From NCBI GenBank assembly GCA_037954235.1, contig JBBMOA010000015.1, forward strand, positions 3,464,001-3,528,000: a stretch of DNA of 64,000 nucleotides, given 5' to 3'. Positions 10,983-21,580 of this stretch are shown here, in pieces. The stretch comes from Aulostomus chinensis (taxonomy: Eukaryota; Chordata; Actinopteri; Syngnathiformes; Aulostomidae). Position numbers and translations under genes: made by a program. The notes under the pieces are model-generated. The model did no database searches. It had not been told where the DNA came from and saw nothing but the letters and a program-made list of their open reading frames with translations. Positions within the stretch are counted from its first letter, which is position 1; every line of letters starts with the position of its first letter.

Positions 10983-11336
10983 GATTTCAAACTCGGGTTG
11001 CACGGTGGTGCAGTGGTTAGCACTGTCGCCTCACAGCAAGAAGGTTCCGGGTTCGAGTCCTGGCTCGGGTACTCCGGCTTCTTCCCACCATCCAAAAACA
11101 TGCAATTGGGGACGAGGCTGATTGATTCTCTAAATTGACCGTAGGTGTGAATGTGAGTGTGAATGGTTGTTCGTCTCTCTATGTTGGCCCTGTGATGGAC
11201 TGGCAACCTGTCCAGGGTGAACCCCGCCTCTCGCCCATTGACGCTGGGATAGGCTCCAGCCCCCCCCCCCCCCCCCCGCGACCCTTAATGTGTAGGAATA
11301 AGCGGAAGACAATGGATGGATGGATTTCAAACTCAG
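10983..11336 (+). mobile_element. SINE-A copy 1, full length, with target-site duplication
   Basis: A tRNA-derived SINE with both RNA polymerase III promoter boxes intact: box A TGGTGCAGTGG at 11006-11016 and box B GTTCGAGTC at 11051-11059. The body includes CTAAATTGACCGTAGGTGTG and GATGGACTGGCAACCTGTCC. An 18-base poly-C (11260-11277) precedes the tail (AAGCGGAAGACAATGGATGGATGG). Flanking duplications GATTTCAAACTCGG (10983) and GATTTCAAACTCAG (11323) differ at one base and mark the insertion. This is the best preserved of five copies. The family is very common in teleosts; I leave the formal name open. Confidence 0.9.
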
Positions 11337-11337
11337 G

Positions 11338-12504
11338 AGTGCACAAGTCAAAGAAAAAAGTAGTCAAAATAGGGGAGATTTCTAAAATATAGGCTTTGTA
11401 ATCATCTGATAAACACATCAAAAGTCCATTGATCCATGAAGGTCCATTGATTTCATACTGCCATACTACTCTGCTGCAGGAAGTAAGTATTTTCTCTATT
11501 AGTACTTGGTAAGGCTTTACCTGATATGCAGGATATATTAGGTAATTTGTCATTTCAGTATTTTAATACAATGTATCACACACAAACAGAGGTGGTGAAA
11601 GAGTGATAGGAGGAAATGAAGTTTTAATACAGTGTTGTAACTATGACATTGATATATGATTTTATGGCCGGTGGGAATCAAGAGAATGACAACCTGGGTG
11701 AGTGATTGACTCAGCATGCTTTATTCATAGGGTGAGTCTGCTACATTCGTTCATGGTTGGGAAGTAAAAAAGAAAACAGAGGCCTTTTAGCTCGCTCAGG
11801 CAAAAAAAAATATGTATTTGCAATGCCCATAATTGATTTTAAACTGGGCCATGATTAAGACTGGGACTTTTATGCTGATGTAGTTAGTCATGCTGCAAAT
11901 GCACCAGTGGCTTTGGACTTTATGAGCCAGTACCAACAATTTGAGGGGCACAGAGCAAATTCAGTCAGAATCCTGAGATGGATTGTAAATTTAAGCGCTA
12001 TACTCTATTGCAAAGAGGCATTTCATAAAAGAGGGATGTCTGTTCACTGAAAAGATTGAAATATCTTTTTTTAAATCAGCACTACATGATGAAGGGAAAC
12101 AGAGAAAATAGGCTCTGCATTCTTTTACACAAAACCCTTCAAATCCACTCTGGAAGTCATGACATCTGGTGCTCTATGACTGACTGACCTGCAACTGCAA
12201 TGTCGACTTGGGCAAGTATATGACTGCAAAATGATCCGAATTATTATTATCAACTATTATTATTTAGAACAAGACCACAAAAGAATGATAGAAATTGCTT
12301 TATTTTTCAATCTCCATGTCAGAATAGAGATCTCTGTTGTCCCAGGTGCTGCACCCGGACACAGCCGCTCAGTTCCAGAGACCAGCTGCTTCGATGGCAG
12401 TTTGTTTCCTGTTGCAGGTGCAGAGTGGAGACGGCACAATCCTGGGGTTTCTGTGTGTTTCCACCATTTTGTCCTGGTGTCAAACCTGGAGTCTGCGTGT
12501 CTCG
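11338..12504. other. unique non-coding sequence
   Basis: AT-rich, with a short (ATT)n-like patch near 12238-12265. No exon or repeat family recognised. Confidence 0.5.
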
Positions 12505-12595
12505 TCTCTGTCCGTAGTGCTGAACTATGTAACCTAGGTTGTGTGTGTGTCTGTCCATGGTGCTGAAGCTTTCTGTGTGTGTGTGTGTGTGTGTG

Positions 12596-12641
<46 letters not shown>

Positions 12642-12654
12642 TTGGTGCTGTACT
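12505..12654. repeat. diverged repeat units with embedded (TG)n
   Basis: The motif CTGTCCRTRGTGCTG appears at about 12507 and 12551, and again as GTCCTTGGTGCTG at 12638. Each copy is preceded by TG-rich sequence: about (TG)6 at 12540-12551 and (TG)n at 12573-12639 with one TTG slip. The three copies look like a decayed tandem duplication in which the TG parts later expanded by different amounts. Confidence 0.75.
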
Positions 12655-13437
12655 GCTGTCTCTGCTCTATTTCCTGGGTCATCGTCAGACTAACCAATTA
12701 ATCACTCGATCACGACATAACTGCCAAGCTTTTTGTCTACCTGAGTGATGAGAGACTGGGTGTCTGTCTGGCGGCGACTGCCTGACTGACTAGTTTATGG
12801 GAGAACTGAGCGATCAACTGGCTGGCAAAGAAGGGAGGGGGGATCTCTGAAAAGTATCTGAAATCTGCACAGTGTTTATATTTGAGAAACAAATTATACA
12901 TTCTTTGACCGTAAACTCTACGGAGAGCTATGTCGCTTCTATTTTTTTCCTCTCTTGACTAAATCTGCCAGTGAATACAAAGTAATTACTTTCAACTTCA
13001 TGCTATTTGCACACGTTGAAGGGAGTCATAAAGAGAGGCAGCGAGGTAGAGAGAAGCACAGAGTGCAGTAATACTGCCTCTCATCAAACGGTAAACAAAT
13101 AACATACAACCTCACGCAGCTTCAAGCCCCAAGGCTCAACTGCTTTCATGTGCATATGCTTCCATTACACATGGCTGTGAACCACACCGCTCTAATTACC
13201 ACTGAACATGATTTTGGGGCTGGTATGACATCCATGCATTGCCTTTCAAAGATTTTTCACTTATCTCCCTTAGAATATAAATCAGTTGTTTGTTTTTTTT
13301 AATCTGGTTTGAGGGATTATAATCACTGCTTTGACCAGACCATGTGACCTGAATAATCTGTGTCACTATGCATTTGTGACAGACAGCAGTTCTTGCCGCG
13401 GTAGTGTTTATACCTGCATGTATTGGATTGCGTGTGT

Positions 13438-13440
<3 letters not shown>
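12655..13440. other. unique sequence
   Basis: No repeats. A balanced-composition stretch at about 13090-13220 (GCTCTAATTACCACTG) has a homeodomain-type core but nothing else decisive. Confidence 0.4.

Positions 13441-13474
<34 letters not shown>
13441..13474. repeat. (TG)17 microsatellite
   Basis: Pure TG array ending in TATGTCTGCGCA, with a complementary CA array 150 bases to the right. Confidence 0.95.
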
Positions 13475-13479
<5 letters not shown>

Positions 13480-13615
13480 CTGCGCACAGTCAGAGGTCTT
13501 GGGAGAGGCTAAAGGTTACCCGAGAGAGCAATGTCAGCTACAACAACCTCCTGTTCATGTGCTCAACTCAAGCTTCCAGCTCAGACAGGTCCAAACTCAG
13601 AGATCACTGAGCTTC

Positions 13616-13626
13616 ACACACACACT

Positions 13627-13662
<36 letters not shown>
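13616..13662. repeat. (CA)n microsatellite
   Basis: CACACACACACTCT, then (CA)17. With the TG array at 13441 it forms an inverted pair about 150 bases apart. Confidence 0.95.
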
Positions 13663-13664
<2 letters not shown>

Positions 13665-16111
13665 ATTTTTGAGGAAATAACACATCCTACAGCAGTAGGA
13701 CAGGCGTTACAGATCCTGACAAACAGAACTCATGCCAGAGGCCAGATGTTTGCTGTACTCACATGAAGTGGGAAACTACAACAACACAAACAATTTCTCT
13801 AAATGTGTGACCTGCCAGTTTTGGAGGAGATGTGGTGTTTGGGCTCACAACACAACCTTCCTCCCACAGTGTCTGTTGGAGCCTTTTATCTAACCATATC
13901 TCTCAACCTAGTCTTTCCTGCTAAATATGGATAACATTGCACCTCCTGTCTTATCAGAGATGTTGTTGGCTCAGAAATGTTTAATATATTTGTGTTTTGT
14001 GGATAGTAGACTTGTGGTACCAGATATTGTTTCTGGAGATACAAGATAAAGTTTGGGGTTTTCTGAATGTCACAAAATGACTTAAAATGATGCTCAGCTT
14101 CAACTGTCCTCCGTGAGGAATTACACTTGAGACACTGATTTCTCCGTGGCAGGATTGGGCCACTTTCCAATGCCGTTGCTCCTGGTAAGACAGTGTTTAC
14201 GGGTGCACAGCTCACCAAAAATGTTGGTTCTGCAATGTAGTTTCCTTTCAAAATCTCTGATGGTCTCTACCTCCAGCACCAAGACCTCAGAGAACGTCCT
14301 CAGTCTCTGTGAGCCGAGTGTTTACATACGTGACTGACCAGAAACATACGATGCTGTTTTATCTGTGGGTGGCTGTGCTCCCACAGGGGAAATGTGCCTG
14401 AGGGTTAAGTGAAGTGCTGCAGCAAGAAAAACACATTAATTAAATATGGACAAACAATAACTGCAGATAAAACAGCGGAGCAATTAGTCACAAGACACTC
14501 ACACTGCTGACAGAGTTTCAAAGGCATATGCAGGGACTGATTAGGGAGGCGGGCTGCTCAAGACTTCTCTGGAGGACTCGGGGTCAGTTATGCTGCACAA
14601 AATATAAGCCGCCATTAAACCCATCTCTCACCACGTCCACAACCTGCTGGTCAAGCACAGCAGAGCACCTCCAGCAAGAGACTCATTCAGCAGCTCTGCA
14701 GTGACAAAGAACATTAGTGGAAGTTTCTCCTGCCAGCTGCCATCATCCTGAGTCCCTTGTGCGTGGGGACGGGGGGGCTTCTCTGGCAACAAAGCCTCAC
14801 CTCTCCCCCGCTATAACAAGAACAGATGGCTGACATCCGCTTATTTATTCCAACTCTTGTGTTGCTGATTCTATCGATGGATCTGTAAACTAACATCGCT
14901 GATGCATTTTTGTAGTTTTTGGCGGTATTTATCATCCTCTGACTTAGTTTTGCAGCGCTGTGTGAGTTTGCATGGAAGTAATGTTTTTTAGAATTTATCT
15001 GGCTGAGTGAGCACAGCCACCAGCAGATTTCTCAGAGGCTTCCTCCGCTGTTTGACAATTGTAATCAAATGACAGCTGTTTAAAGTTCTGCTCTATTTGG
15101 TACACTGAGCAAAGCGAAGGGTGCGATTTCAGGAGCGGTCAAACATTTGGCCCCGGAGCATCATCACTGTCAATCATGTCTTTAAACCATGATCATGATT
15201 GTTTTACTAACTTCATTGAGTGTTTCCTCATCCATCGGGGATATCACCGAAATCATTCAGCTCCCGGATCAGCAAAGGCAAACAATTGGATCTTGTCAAT
15301 AAGGGTTTTTGCTTGTAAAGCATTGTTCTTGATGGACAAATACGATCCTGTCGTTTCCTGTCTGGATTCATTCAGATGTATTGTATCTAAATTTTAAGTT
15401 TTAATTCAGAATATCGAACGATGTGAAAATATGTGAATTCAATATCTGCGCAGATACTTTAATGACATAATCAGGAGGAAAAAAAGAGTGAGTGAAAAAC
15501 AATAGAAAGTGAGGAAGGAGAGGAGAAATATGAAATGGCTCCATTCTCTCTTCTCCTCCCTCCTCTGGTAACCTGACAATTTGCTCCACCCCACCAGGAG
15601 CAGCTGCGGGGCCTTTCTAACAACCGAGCCAGCTGCAGATTGAGAGCAGAGGACTGTTACACCGGCGCGAGCAGCAAAGCTGGTGACCTACGGCTCAGGC
15701 TCTGCACCCCCTCACCAAGGCCTCGTCACTGAGGAAATGGTGAATAGAGACAATATGACAGTGGACAGAGTTAAAAATAGCATCCACAATAGAGATGCAG
15801 TCGGTGCAGACGCACTTCTCACGAACCAGAGTGCATTTGTAGTTCTTTGAAGAACTCCACCAGGAGAATTACAAAGTTGTGTGAGTGTGTTTACTGAAAG
15901 GACAAACATGATCCCACAGAAACTTAATCATGAAAAATCTACGGAGCATTTTCTGTTTGATTTCAGTCAAAAAACAATTGTTATGAGACATTTCATCTCA
16001 TATCTAATCTAATAATATCATCATATTGTATGTAAGGGGCTCTCGAAGTACGGGCCCTAAACCCCCCTACTGCCAAAGAGCTGTACTGCAAACCACCCTC
16101 ACCCAAAAAAA
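13663..16111. other. unique non-coding sequence
   Basis: No interspersed repeat recognised in 2.4 kb. Open frames are short and lack motifs. A somewhat GC-richer patch (GGCGCGAGCAGC) occurs near 15663-15675. Confidence 0.45.
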
Positions 16112-16435
16112 CCCAACAAAAAACATCCATCCATCCATTTTCTACCACTTATCCTGTTAAGGGTCACAGGGGGTGGAGCCTATCCCAGCAGCCTTCAAGT
16201 GAGAGGCGGGTCACCAGTCCATGGCAGGGCCAACACATAGAGACAGACAACCATTCTCTCTCCCAGCCACACCTACGGTCAATTTAGAGTCTGGATTAAC
16301 CTGGTCCCTCTTGATGTCTTTGGACTGTGGGAGGAAGCTGGAGGGTTAGGGTTAGGCTCCAGCCAGGGCTCCATCCACAACCTTCTTGCTGGGAAGCAAC
16401 AGTGCACTGCTCCACCATGCCTTCCCCAACAAAAA
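16112..16435 (-). mobile_element. SINE-A copy 3 with telomere-repeat-bearing deletion
   Basis: Minus-strand copy. Its ATGG tail is seen as CATCCATCCATCC at the left, followed by GGGTCACAGGGGGTGGAGCC, GTCACCAGTCCATGGCAGG and TACGGTCAATTTAGAGTCTGG. An 11-base target duplication CCCAACAAAAA flanks it (16112-16122 and 16425-16435). Compared with copy 4, about 62 bases of the body are missing after GGAAGCTGGAG. At that point 13 bases, GGTTAGGGTTAGG (about 16344-16356), are present instead. The pol III boxes are partly degraded. Confidence 0.88.
16344..16356 (+). repeat. two telomere-type TTAGGG repeats at a deletion junction
   Basis: GGTTAGGGTTAGG sits precisely where the internal SINE segment is absent, and neither side of the other SINE-A copies contains it. 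It therefore looks like filler added during break repair. It is far too short to be a chromosome end. Confidence 0.7.
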
Positions 16436-17192
16436 TCAAAAAGAAAAAACAAGTGTTATTTTTGAGTGATTATCTCTGTGATTCATCACCTGGAAACCTT
16501 GTTGTCACACAGTTGCACAGAGGAAACTCACACACACTTGTACCAGGACGGTCCTCCTGATCGAACCGCATTCCAGATAAACGTGCTTCATGATTCTCTA
16601 AACCAGGACGTTACAAATGGAGACTTGCTCATTTTAAAATAAGAGGTGAACAGACTTTTGGATTAAACCAGCTGTGTGCGGTGAAGATGTTGCTTCAGCT
16701 GCTGCTGCATGCTGTGAGCATGTATGCTTTCTACAGATTCATAGTTCCTTTCCAAAACTGCTTTGACAGGATTGTTATGCAGGGTACTCTTCTGGATTTG
16801 GATATTAACACAGGATGTTTTTAAAATTTCAAACCCTTGGTTTAATTTGGACACTTAATGTTGCAAATTTCATAGAAATTGCTTAAAGTGCTGTGAATTT
16901 GAATTTTCCGTGGATCGTAACTGACAAATCTTAGGTCGTCATTGCTTTATTTTTTTCTCCTTTATTGTGTATGTAAATTCTAACAGTGCACTGGGTGGAG
17001 GTGTGGGGTTGAGAGGGCGGACAAAATCACACATTACAACACAAAGGGGAAACAAAGCCTCTACACTGCAGACTCAGGTAGCAGGCAGACAAGACACAGA
17101 GCACTCAGAGCCCAAAATGTCAGTCAGATTTACCCATGAAGACCAGTGGAGAAGTTCACATAACCCAGACCAACATGAGTAGGACTCCTCAA
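16436..17192. other. unique sequence
   Basis: No repeat or exon recognised. Confidence 0.5.
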
Positions 17193-17252
17193 GGTTTTTT
17201 TCTGCTGTTTTTAGACTTCTTGCTCAGCAGTCTAAAAACAGCAGAAATAACC
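17193..17252. other. near-perfect hairpin
   Basis: Arms 17199-17217 (TTTCTGCTGTTTTTAGACT minus its first base mismatch-free) and 17229-17247 are exact reverse complements over 19 bases around an 11-base loop. Allowing small bulges, pairing continues outward to 17193/17252. The core is TCTGCTGTTTTTAGACT. It may be a palindromic transposon remnant or a short hairpin RNA precursor, though it is shorter than a typical fish pre-miRNA. Confidence 0.75.
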
Positions 17253-17714
17253 CCAAATCCCCAAATAGCATCATGTTATGCTATTGAACTTCAAGACTGT
17301 TGGTGGGAATGCAGTCGACGAACCCCGGTGTGAAGGTTTTAGAGAGTGAGTCAGAGCGTGGAGTGAGGTGGAGGTGGAGATGATGAGCTTTCAGCATGCA
17401 TTGGAAAATGAGATTCTGACTGAGAAAAGAAGATTATTCCACCACTGCAGTGTCAGGAGAGGTAGAGAGTGATGGGAGGAGAGGGACAGATGATAATCTG
17501 AGGCCAGACTTCCCTCACTTTCTTCTTATTCAAACACTGCAGCTACCAAACACAATTATTACTTCTGCCAAGAAGGTTATGTTTTGCCTCCCATTTGTTG
17601 ACAGTCAGCGCAGACTCGTCACCCCGTCTTAAAATGTGGATCAGCGGATATTCTGGCAACATTGTTGGTCAGCAGGATTTGAAAACTTAGCAACTTAAAT
17701 ACATTTTGTATTTG

Positions 17715-17717
<3 letters not shown>
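17253..17717. other. unique sequence
   Basis: Purine-rich patch near 17343-17390 (GTGAGGTGGAGGTGGAG). Nothing else recognised. Confidence 0.5.

Positions 17718-17767
<50 letters not shown>
17718..17767. repeat. (AT)25 microsatellite
   Basis: Pure AT array of about 50 bases. It is self-complementary, able to extrude a cruciform, and lies between the oppositely oriented SINE-A copies 3 and 2. Confidence 0.95.
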
Positions 17768-17772
<5 letters not shown>

Positions 17773-17955
17773 GCTTAAATATTTAATTTTTATGGGCTGA
17801 GGGAATGATCTGGATTGAATCAATGGTGAAAATATTGTGGACTTTTTTTGTGTCAACAAGAAATAAAAAATTCAACAAGTGTACCAAATGAACTGTACAG
17901 AGAATGTATGGTACAACTGGTGTGGTGAAGAATATCTTAACATATTTGTATATGG

Positions 17956-18323
17956 GGGCGGCACGGTGGTGCAGTGGTCCTCCCTGTGGCCTCACAGCAA
18001 GAAGGTTGTGGGTGGAGCCCCAGCTGGAGCACGGGGTCTTTCTGTGTGAGTCTCCATGTTCTCCCTGTTCCTGCTGGGTTCTCTCTGGTACTCCAGCTTC
18101 CTCCACAGTCCAAAGACATCAAGAGGGACCAGGTTAATCCAGACTCTAAATTGACCGTAGGCGTGGCTGGGAGAGCCAATGGTTGTCTGTCTCTATGTGT
18201 TGGCCCTGTGATGGACTGGTGACCTGTCCAGGGGGAACCCCGCCTCTCGCCTGAAGGCTGCTGGGATAGGCTCCACCACCCACAACCCTTAACAGGATAA
18301 GTGGAAGAAAATGGATGGATGGA
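17956..18323 (+). mobile_element. SINE-A copy 2
   Basis: Starts GGGCGGCACGGTGGTGCAG with an intact box A (17967-17977). Box B is degraded to GGTGGAGCC. The body retains AGTCCAAAGACATCAAGAGG, CTAAATTGACCGTAGGCGTG and GGCCCTGTGATGGACTGGTG, and it ends AGTGGAAGAAAATGGATGG. No convincing target duplication was found. It is close in sequence to copy 4 (both contain the GACATCAA[G/A]AGG version), suggesting the same subfamily. Confidence 0.9.
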
Positions 18324-18538
18324 GGTTTGGAAAAGTATCCACACTCATCATGTGTCCAGCTCGGCCGGTGCCCCTCTTGTGTTGTGAGTCGATGGAAGAA
18401 ACATGCGTTATCTGACCTCTGACCACTGAAAGTCCCATCACAAAATATCTCTTTCAAGTTTTTCCTAAGTGAATTTAATTTTTGTTTCCTGCCATTCCCA
18501 TTCTAAAAAAGAAATGAGACAAAGGCATCAAACATTCA

Positions 18539-18540
<2 letters not shown>
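18324..18540. other. unique sequence
   Basis: Short spacer between SINE-A copy 2 and a CA array, with no feature. Confidence 0.5.

Positions 18541-18614
<74 letters not shown>
18541..18614. repeat. (CA)37 microsatellite
   Basis: Uninterrupted CA array of 74 bases, then a poly-A stub. A good candidate for high polymorphism. Confidence 0.95.
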
Positions 18615-18619
<5 letters not shown>

Positions 18620-21359
18620 AAGCACCTCTCCCAGCATTCTTCAGAACACAAAAAGCAGCCATGATTGAATGTTCCACCTCTAAACTCCACTCAGCCGAAT
18701 GATCATATCTGGTATTTTTCACAGTCACACTTTGAATACTTGACCTTGCAGAGCTTGAGTACATGTTCCCTCTTTACACTGGGGATTGCCTTTGATGATG
18801 TCCTCAAGAAAATACACTTAAAAAAAAGTCAGTTATCAGCAAGGGTTTATTTTTCTTTCTTTCTCCTCCAGCTACAGTGACGTGCACTTTCTCCCAGCCT
18901 GCGTCCCGGCCCTTTCTCTCAGCTAATCCTACAATGGAAATGATGTGTTCTCTCTCCTGGGTGACCCCTTCTCTTGTCTACGATCAAAAGATTTAACAAT
19001 GTCTCCTTTCGGTTTCCTCTGGGGCTCGCTGCACCCTCTTTGCTCTCTGTCACTGCCATAAAAAAACAAACATGTCTTCCAATCCAAACCACTCCATAAG
19101 TCATTTTACTTCTGACGACAAACAACAGGTTCCTCTTGCTGCTGGGGACAGAGGTCCAGTGTTTCTGGGACTCACCCTCTGCCGTCACCCTTTCAGACTT
19201 TCCTGTGGTCAACATTGTTATGCTTATTGGAATGCATCCATCACTTAACCATCAATATAAATTTAAACTGAGCTGCGCTCGCCTTGACAGTCAGACAGCA
19301 CTTCATCATCCTCATGCTAACAGTTTTCCTGCTGGTTCTGTGTGAGCTTCACAACTCAAACCCATCACAACAGGACTGACTGACCACAACCGACCCGAGT
19401 CACAGGAGGGAGGGAAATATAACTGCTCTCTTTTCCACAACAGGAAATTAAACATAAACTCTGCATGGCTAATAATGAAAGTGTAATGAAGACCTGAAAA
19501 TGTCCAGTAGGCATAATTTGCTTTTCATTCATTTGCTTTGTAAGCTGCAAACACATCCTGTGATGCTTCACTCAACACCGAAGTGTCAATCTAACATCGA
19601 AGGGCTTGTTTTTACTTTTCTATTTATCTCTATCTTCCCTAAAAGAATAGTTCAATCAAAAACTGTCATTTTCCTTTCGGGTGCTCAATGTATTGAGCTC
19701 ACGAGCCCCCCCATGAAGTCAGGGGATGCCAGAATTCTGAAAGCAAAAAAAATGTTCAAAAACCCAGTGCAGAAATCTCGAAATGCTTCATCCAGTCTTC
19801 CGTCGGCAGTCTTTATCCAGCTCTGCACTTTGATTTGACTCAATGAGCAGGATGAGCAGCAAAAAAGTACCAACACTTGTGGTTCAGGACCAGTGACCTG
19901 CTCATGTGTTCCTTCACGCCCGTGGGAGCGTGTAGATTACTGAGCACGCCGCTGGATAAAGACGACGTGAGAATGTTCTGTGGTTGTTTGTCTGAATTTT
20001 CTGAGGTGAAACCAGAGGATTGAAGCACAACCTTTCAAAACAATTGTAACAATGTTGAGGTTTTGTTCCCTTCAGTTGAATTTCATGGTGGCTTCTGTTT
20101 TTTTAGGTTACCGCCCTCTTTTTTCTACTTTGCATCTGCGTGCCTCACTTTCGTTCACTATGAAGGAACCGTGCCAAAGAAGTCTGAATGCTGGTGAGGC
20201 TCCTCGCTCCCACAAAGGAGAGGAGAGGAGGAGTAAAAAGTAATCACCTGCACGTAACTGCACACAAAGTATGCAAAAATACTCCAAAGTTCATGGCTTT
20301 GCTCTGCCAATCTGATGTTATCACGTGTTTTTATTTGTGCGTCATGTTCTAGGATATTTTTCTGACCTTCTTTTCCATTTTAGGACAAAAACTCTTCGGA
20401 GAGTCAAGTCTAAAGCCCTCAATTTCAACTTCATAGCTCTGACAACAGGCAGGTTGTCAGTCAGGTAAATATCCAGATGGTTCAGGGGTTTGATGTTGAA
20501 TAAACCATTCATGTTACACTGACAGCAACAAACAATCACTCAGATAATCAGAGGAAACAGTTGCCAACTTTGGCCCTTTTTGAATGTTTGTCAGTCTGCT
20601 AAGAAGAGATCAGACAACAAACAGCTGCACCATAAAGCTCCAACAGTAACCCCAAGGACACGGGAAGATGTCTGCCAACTCCTACTGTCAGCCGTCATCA
20701 CCGTTACACACACAGACTCAAAACCTTTTGCTCAGGTGAAGCTGCGTTTGCATTCAAGGTTCCAATCCTAACATTGTGTTTTTACCTCTTTCTTTCTCCC
20801 TCATCAGGAAGTTTAAAGGTCTGCCGTCATTACAGCGACAGGGATGGTGGGGGCAGTAGGCAGCAAGGCAGGAGAGGGAAGCCGAGCCAGCCAGCCAGCT
20901 GTCGGGAGTTATCACCATGCTTGAGTGTGCAGACAGACCGCCCGACTGGGACTTCATCTGCTTTGCTACACAGGGGCATAATGGCAGCAGCTATTTCAAG
21001 ATGGAGGTTAGCAAAAGGCCACCGAATGGAAAGTGGCCGACTGCTGTTTGAGAGCTGGCATTGATTTTGGCAGGCTGCTGGACTGAAGCGGTGCTGTGCT
21101 GCTGAAACACCCAGACCTCACATGTTTGACTTGCTTCTTTTGCTTTTTTTTGTCTCTTATTTTGATGTCATATTAATTAGTATTTCCTGCTGTTCTCAAT
21201 ATGAATGAGTTCAGGTAGGCTGATTTCAAAGGGGTTTCTGACACAGTGTACATTGTTGATTGTTGTATGTGATGCTCTGAATGAAGCTGTGCATGCAAAT
21301 ATTCAGCCTTGCTGTTGTGTGACCCAGGGGGTTTTGTGTATTATAACACAGTCTCTTTC
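18615..21359. other. unique sequence with an acceptor-like site
   Basis: At about 20780-20810 a long pyrimidine tract (CTCTTTCTTTCTCCCTCATCAG) is followed by a GC-richer stretch open for about 84 codons in one plus frame (to 21064), containing GCCAGCCAGCCAG. No matching donor or family was recognised. The rest of the 2.7 kb is featureless. Confidence 0.35.
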
Positions 21360-21580
21360 CTGGTGCCAAGGTAATGCAGTTGCCAGTGGTGTCGTCCACC
21401 AACGTGGAGGCCGCTGATTGGACTCAAACGTTGTCTCCAACCTGGTTTCATTCCTGATGAAAATGCAGCCAACGGCACTACAAGCGACTGGGGAAGCATG
21501 TGGTAGTTGACGGTTCTCCCCGGAGCAGCAGAGGGGGTGGAGCAATGACCAGGACAGTTTGGTTGGGTGGATACGACACT
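21360..21580 (+). mobile_element. SINE-B copy 1 (decayed)
   Basis: The 3' part contains AGCGACTGGGGAAGCATGTG and GCAGAGGGGGTGGAGCAATG, then GACCAGGACAG. The latter blocks are shared with the minus-strand copy at 33.7 kb. The module AGAGGGGGTGGAGCRRYGACC is one I know from abundant fish SINEs. The tRNA-like head is heavily mutated, so the left boundary is approximate. Confidence 0.65.

Noticed and set aside
11006..11059. A tRNA gene at the box A/box B pair
   Set aside because: The sequence cannot form a cloverleaf with acceptor stem, continues into a SINE body and tail, and has four relatives in the window.
10700..11206. 168-codon minus-strand frame, the longest in the window
   Set aside because: It runs into SINE-A copy 1 in antisense and has no domain; its length is within chance expectation for 64 kb.
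16344..16356. Chromosome end or telomeric array
   Set aside because: Only two TTAGGG units, buried inside a SINE.
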